A DNA stretch of 64,000 nt. It comes from Nematostella vectensis. Its lineage: Eukaryota; Cnidaria; Anthozoa; Actiniaria; Edwardsiidae. Positions within the stretch are counted from its first letter, which is position 1. The number at the start of each line of letters is the position of its first letter. This document shows positions 60,421 through 64,000 of the stretch, in pieces. The stretch lies in the NCBI RefSeq assembly GCF_932526225.1, contig NC_064046.1:5443306-5507305 (forward strand). The letters run 5' to 3'. The notes beneath the pieces were generated by a model, which saw only the letters and a list, made by a program, of their open reading frames with translations, was not told the origin of the DNA and did not search any database. Made by a program: the position numbers and the translations under genes.

Positions 60421-60531
60421 CTGATTTTTGCTTCCTTCTTCTCTATCCTGATCCTTGGCATAATAATTTTACTCCTGGCGATTTGCGTCTGGCAATGTGA
60501 CGTACTAAGTTTGAGATACTACTTTAACGTC

Positions 60532-62322
60532 GGCCTTGTGGCCCAATGGATAAGGCGAATGACTACGGATCAGGAGATTCCAGGTTCGAGTCCTGGCAGG
60601 GTCTCTGATTTTTGCTTCCTTCTTTTCTATCCTGATCCTTGGCATAAAAATTTTACTCCTGGCGATTTGCGTCTGCCAATGGGACGTACTAAGTTCGAGA
60701 ATTTACTTCAACGTCGGCCTTGTGGCCCAATGGATAAGGCGCCTGACCTCGGATCAGGAGATTCCAGGTTCGAGTGCTGGCAGGGTCGCTGATTTTTGCC
60801 TCGTTCTTTTGAATCGACGATTTGCGTCTGCCAACGTGATGTACTAAGTTCGAAATACTATGTCAACGTCGGCCTTGTGGCCCAATGGATAAGGCGCCTG
60901 ACCTCGGATCAGGAGATTCCAGGTTCGAGTCCTGGCAGGGTCCCTGATTTTTGCCTCGTTCTTTTGAATCGGCGATTTGCGTCTGCCAGCGTGATGTACT
61001 AAGTTCGAAATACTACGTCAACGTCGGCCTTGTGGCCCAATGGATAAGGCGCCTGACTACGGATCAGGAGATTCCAGGTTCGAGTCCTGGCAGGGTCGCT
61101 GATTTTTGACTCCTTCTTTTGAATCGGCGAATTGCGTCTGCCAACGTAATGTACTATATTCGAAATTCAACGTCAACATCGGCCTTGAGGCCCAATGGAT
61201 AAGGCGCCTGACTACGGATCAGGAGATTCCAGGTTCGAGTCCTGGCAGGGTCGCTGATTTTTTTACTCGTTCTTTTGAATCTTCGATTTGCGTCTGCCAA
61301 CGTGATGTACTAAGTTCGAAATACTATGTCAACATCGGCCTTGTGGCCCAATGGATAAGGCGCCTGACTAAGGATCAGGAGATTCCAGGTTCGAGTCCTG
61401 GCAGGGTCGCTGATTTTTTTACTCGTTCTTTTGAATCGGCGATTTGCTTCTGCCAACGTGATGTACTAAGTTCGAAATACTATGTCAACGTCGGCCTTGT
61501 GGCCCAATGGATATGGCGTCTGACTACGGATCAGGAGATTCCAGGTTCGAGTCCTGGCAGGGTCGCTGATTTTTGCCTCCTTCTTTTGAATCGGCGAATT
61601 GCGTCTGCCAACGTAATGTACTAAAATCGGCCTTGTGGCCCAATGGATAAGGCGCCTGACTACGGATCAGGAGATTCCAGCTTCGAGTCCTGGCAGGGTC
61701 GCTGATTTTTTTACTCGTTCTTTTGAATCGGTGATTTGCTTCTGCCAACGTGATGTACTAAGTTCGAAATACTATGTCAACGTCGGCCTTGTGGCCCAAT
61801 GGATATGGCGTCTGACTACGGATCAGGAGATTCCAGGTTCGAGTCCTGGCAGGGTCGCTGATTTTTGCCTCGTTCTTTTGAATCGGCGATTTGCGTCTGC
61901 CAACGTGATGTACTAAGTTCGAAATACTACGTCAACGTCGGCCTTGTGGCCCAATGGATAAGGCGCCTGACTACGGATCAGGAGATTCCAGGTTCGAGTC
62001 CTGGCAGGGTCGCTGATTTTTGCCTACTTCTTTTGAATCGCCGAATTGCGTCTGCCAACGTAATGTACTATATTCGAAATTCTACGTCAACATCGGCCTT
62101 GAGGCCCAATGGATAAGGCGCCTGACTACGGATCAGGAGATTCCAGGTTCGAGTCCTGGCAGGGTCGCTGATTTTTGCCTACTTCTTTTGAATCGGCGAA
62201 TTGCGTCTGCCAACGTATATTACTAAGTTCGAAATACTACGTCGACATCGGCCCTGTTGCCCAATGGATAAGGCGCCTGACTACGGATCAGGAGATTCTA
62301 GGTTCGATTCCTGGCAGGATCG
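60532..62322 (+). tRNA. Domain 35: twelve tRNA-Arg copies
   Basis: Starts: 60532 (anticodon stem AATGA, U73), 60716 (TCG C33, G61), 60871 (TCG C33, C73), 61026 (plain), 61181 (A8), 61337 (AAG), 61493 (T22), 61629 (C53, short spacer), 61785 (T22), 61940 (plain), 62095 (A8), 62250 (T9, A70). Copy of domain 34. Confidence 0.92.
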
Positions 62323-62507
62323 CTGATTTTTGCTTCCTTCTTCTTAATCGTGATAATTTTGTTTGCTGTTCTCCTTTATATGATGTAGTGTATAATTTTC
62401 CTTATTCGAGTCCCGGCAGGGTCCCTGTCTTTGCATAATATTTGATGTCAACGCTATTTGTTTTACGCGAGGTGATTTACTTATTCCAAAATTACAACAT
62501 TAACCTC

Positions 62508-62638
62508 AGCCCTGTGGCCCAATATAAACGACGCCTGACTACGGATCAGGAGATTCCGTAACATCAGCCCTATGGCCCAATGGATAAGTCGCCTGAATAG
62601 GGATCAGGAGGTTCGAGGTTAGAGTCCTGGCAGGGTCT
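62508..62638 (+). pseudogene. Relic block 36 (short subtype)
   Basis: 3' remnant 62400-62424, 5' remnant 62508-62556, degenerate copy 62566-62638 (AGGTT variable region, TTAGAGT), like block 29. Confidence 0.85.
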
Positions 62639-62749
62639 CTGATTTTTTCTTCCTTCTTTTCTATCCTGATCCTTGGCATAATAATTTTACTCCTGGCGAT
62701 TTGCGTCTGGCAATGTGACGTACTAAGTTCGAAATAATACTTTAACGTC

Positions 62750-63500
62750 GGCCCTATGGCCCAATGGATAAGGCGCCTGACTACGGATCAGGAGATTCGA
62801 GGTTAGAGTCGTGGCAGGGTCTCTGATTTTTACTTCCTTCTTTTCTATCCTGATCCTTGGCATAATAATTTTACTCATGGCGATTTGCGTCTAGCAATGT
62901 GACGTACTAAGTTCGAAATACTACTTCAACGTCGGCCTTGTGGCCCAATGGATAAGGCGCCTGACCTCGGATCAGGAGATTCGAGGTTAGAGTCGTGGCA
63001 GGGTCTCTGTTTTTTACTTCCATCTTTTATATCCTGATCCTTGGCATAAAAATTTTACTGCTGGTGATTTGCGTCTGCCAATGGGACGTACTAAGTTCGA
63101 GAATTTACTTCAACGTCGGCCTTGTGTCCCAATGGATAAGGCGCCTGACCTCGGATCAGGAGATTCCAGGTTCGAGTCCTGGCAGGGTCGCTGATTTTTG
63201 CCTCGTTCTTTTGAATCGGCGATTTGCGTCTGCCAACGTGATGTACTAAGTTCGAAATACTATGTCAACGTCGGCCTTGTGGCCCAATAGATAAGGCGTC
63301 TGACTACGGATCAGGAGATTCCAGGTTCGAGTCCTGGCAGGGTCGCTGATTTTTGCCTCCATCTTTTGAATCGGCGAATTGCGTCTGCCAACGTAATGTA
63401 CTAAAATCGGAATACTACGTCAACATCGGCCTTGTTGCCCAATGGATAAGGCGCCTGACTACGGATCAGGAGATTCTAGGTTCGATTCCTGGCAGGATCG
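62750..63500 (+). tRNA. Domain 36: five tRNA-Arg copies
   Basis: Starts: 62750 (GGCCCTA, T-arm damage), 62934 (TCG C33 with T-arm damage), 63118 (T10, TCG C33), 63273 (A18, T27), 63428 (T9, A70). Same order as domain 29; the second gene has TCG where 53438 has AGG. The terminator before 63118 is GTTTTTTA (CTGT leader). Confidence 0.9.
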
Positions 63501-63686
63501 CTGATTTTTGCTTCCTTCTTCTTAATCGTGATAATTTTGTTTGCTGTTCGTCTTTTCTATGATTTAGTGTATAATTTTCCTTATTCGAGTCCCGGCAGGG
63601 TCCATGTCTTTGCATAATATTTGATGTTAACGCTATTTGTTTCACGCGAGGTGATTTAATTATTCCAAAATTACAACATTAATCTC

Positions 63687-63817
63687 AGCCCTGTGGCCCA
63701 ATATAAACGACGCCTGACTACGGATCAGGAGATTCCGTAACATCAGCCCTATGGCCCAATGGATAAGTCGCCTGAATAGGGATCAGGAGATTCGAGGTTA
63801 AAGTCCTGGCAGGGTCT
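63687..63817 (+). pseudogene. Relic block 37
   Basis: 3' remnant 63579-63603, 5' remnant 63687-63735, degenerate copy 63745-63817 (TTAAAGT). Confidence 0.85.
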
Positions 63818-63928
63818 CTGATTTTTGCTTCCTTCTTCTCTTTCCTGATCCTTGGCATAATAATTTTACTCCTGGCGATTTGCGTCTGGCAATGTGACGT
63901 ACTAAGTTGGAGATACTACTTTAACGTC

Positions 63929-64000
63929 GGCCTTGTGGCCAAATGGATAAGGCGCCTGACTACGGATCAGGAGATTCCAGATTCGAGTCCTGGCAGGGTC
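63929..64000 (+). tRNA. tRNA-Arg(ACG) cut by the window end
   Basis: Nucleotides 1-72 of a copy with A13 and T arm CCAGA, the same pair as 54433. The discriminator base lies outside the window. The array clearly goes on. Confidence 0.9.

Larger units (their letters stand above)
58314..60531 (+). repeat. 2,218-bp tandem unit, copy 1
   Basis: Genes 58314-60032 and the block after them recur as 60532-62250 with offset 2,218. The blocks behind the two copies differ in subtype marks (GGGTCCATGTC/TTAAAGT against GGGTCCCTGTC/TTAGAGT), so an exchange end lies in or near the block. Confidence 0.85.
1..64000 (+). repeat. Megasatellite-like tandem array of tRNA-Arg genes
   Basis: The whole window is built from one ancestral monomer: a 73-nt tRNA-Arg gene plus a spacer of 82, 83, 111 or 63 bp. 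All copies share the same orientation. Relic blocks every 3 to 20 genes divide it into 38 domains. Neither end is reached: base 1 lies in the variable region of one gene and base 64000 is nucleotide 72 of another. Stretches without an intact tRNA never exceed about 430 bp and are always the relic block. The absence of encoded CCA, the internal promoter boxes and the T-run terminators point to a eukaryotic nuclear locus. Confidence 0.97.

Noticed and set aside
1-64000. CRISPR-like regular repeat and spacer pattern
   Set aside because: The repeat is a folding tRNA of 73 nt with Pol III signals, the spacers are repeats themselves and not unique, and no cas genes are present.
1-64000. tRNA-derived SINE family
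   Set aside because: Copies are strictly head to tail in one strand, with no A-rich or simple-repeat tails, no target-site duplications and no intervening unrelated DNA.

Overview
The window is one uninterrupted tandem array of small arginine tRNA genes, all on the + strand. I see no protein gene, rRNA, CRISPR array or transposon. Reading from first to last base I place 321 tRNA-Arg-like copies of full length, one copy cut at each window edge, and one internal 5' stub at 55739. There are also 37 recurring relic blocks, each holding one full-length degenerate copy plus partial copies. The array starts mid-gene at base 1 and ends one base short of a complete gene at base 64000, so the real locus is longer than the window.

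The basic gene is 73 nt without intron. It has a 7-bp acceptor stem (two G-U pairs), a 3-bp D stem, A20, a CCTGA/TCAGG anticodon stem with loop CTACGGA (anticodon ACG, read as ICG, Arg CGU/CGC/CGA), a CCAGG/CCTGG T stem, loop TTCGAGT and G73. CCA is not encoded. The internal A box (TGGCCCAATGG) and B box (GGTTCGAGTCC) fit the RNA polymerase III consensus, and a T5-T7 run begins 4 bases after the gene. Missing CCA, internal promoter and T-run terminator mean a eukaryotic nuclear genome. The sequence looks animal-like to me, but I cannot name a clade.

Monomers occur in a few lengths: 155 bp (82-bp spacer), 156 bp (one extra T in the terminator run), 184 bp (111-bp spacer) and 136 bp (63-bp spacer). 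They are organised in domains of 3 to 20 genes. Each domain normally opens with 184-bp monomers and closes with a gene carrying A70, followed by a 244-bp stretch (243 in one subtype) with tRNA relics and then a degenerate copy. Notation used below: A8, C33, U73 and so on are standard tRNA positions; 'plain' means ACG with all stems intact; each gene runs 73 nt from the start given.

Above the domains lies a higher order. Bases 16558-32006 and 32007-47455 are a head-to-tail duplication of 15,449 bp with only about a dozen differences and constant offset. Other units repeat at 5,346 bp (from 3.5 kb), 9,877 bp (5.7-8.7 kb with 15.6-18.6 kb), 33,630 bp (13.2-15.4 kb with 46.8-49.0 kb) and 2,218 bp (58.3-62.3 kb). 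Many junctions fall inside tRNA bodies, as expected of unequal exchange.

Only about 45 copies look fully canonical. Others form recurrent sub-families: 62 copies with TCG preceded by C33, 17 with anticodon AAG, 5 with ATG, 5 with ACA, and many with a damaged T arm, U8 or A14. The locus therefore looks like a satellite made of tRNA genes, with functional copies dispersed among amplified pseudo-copies.
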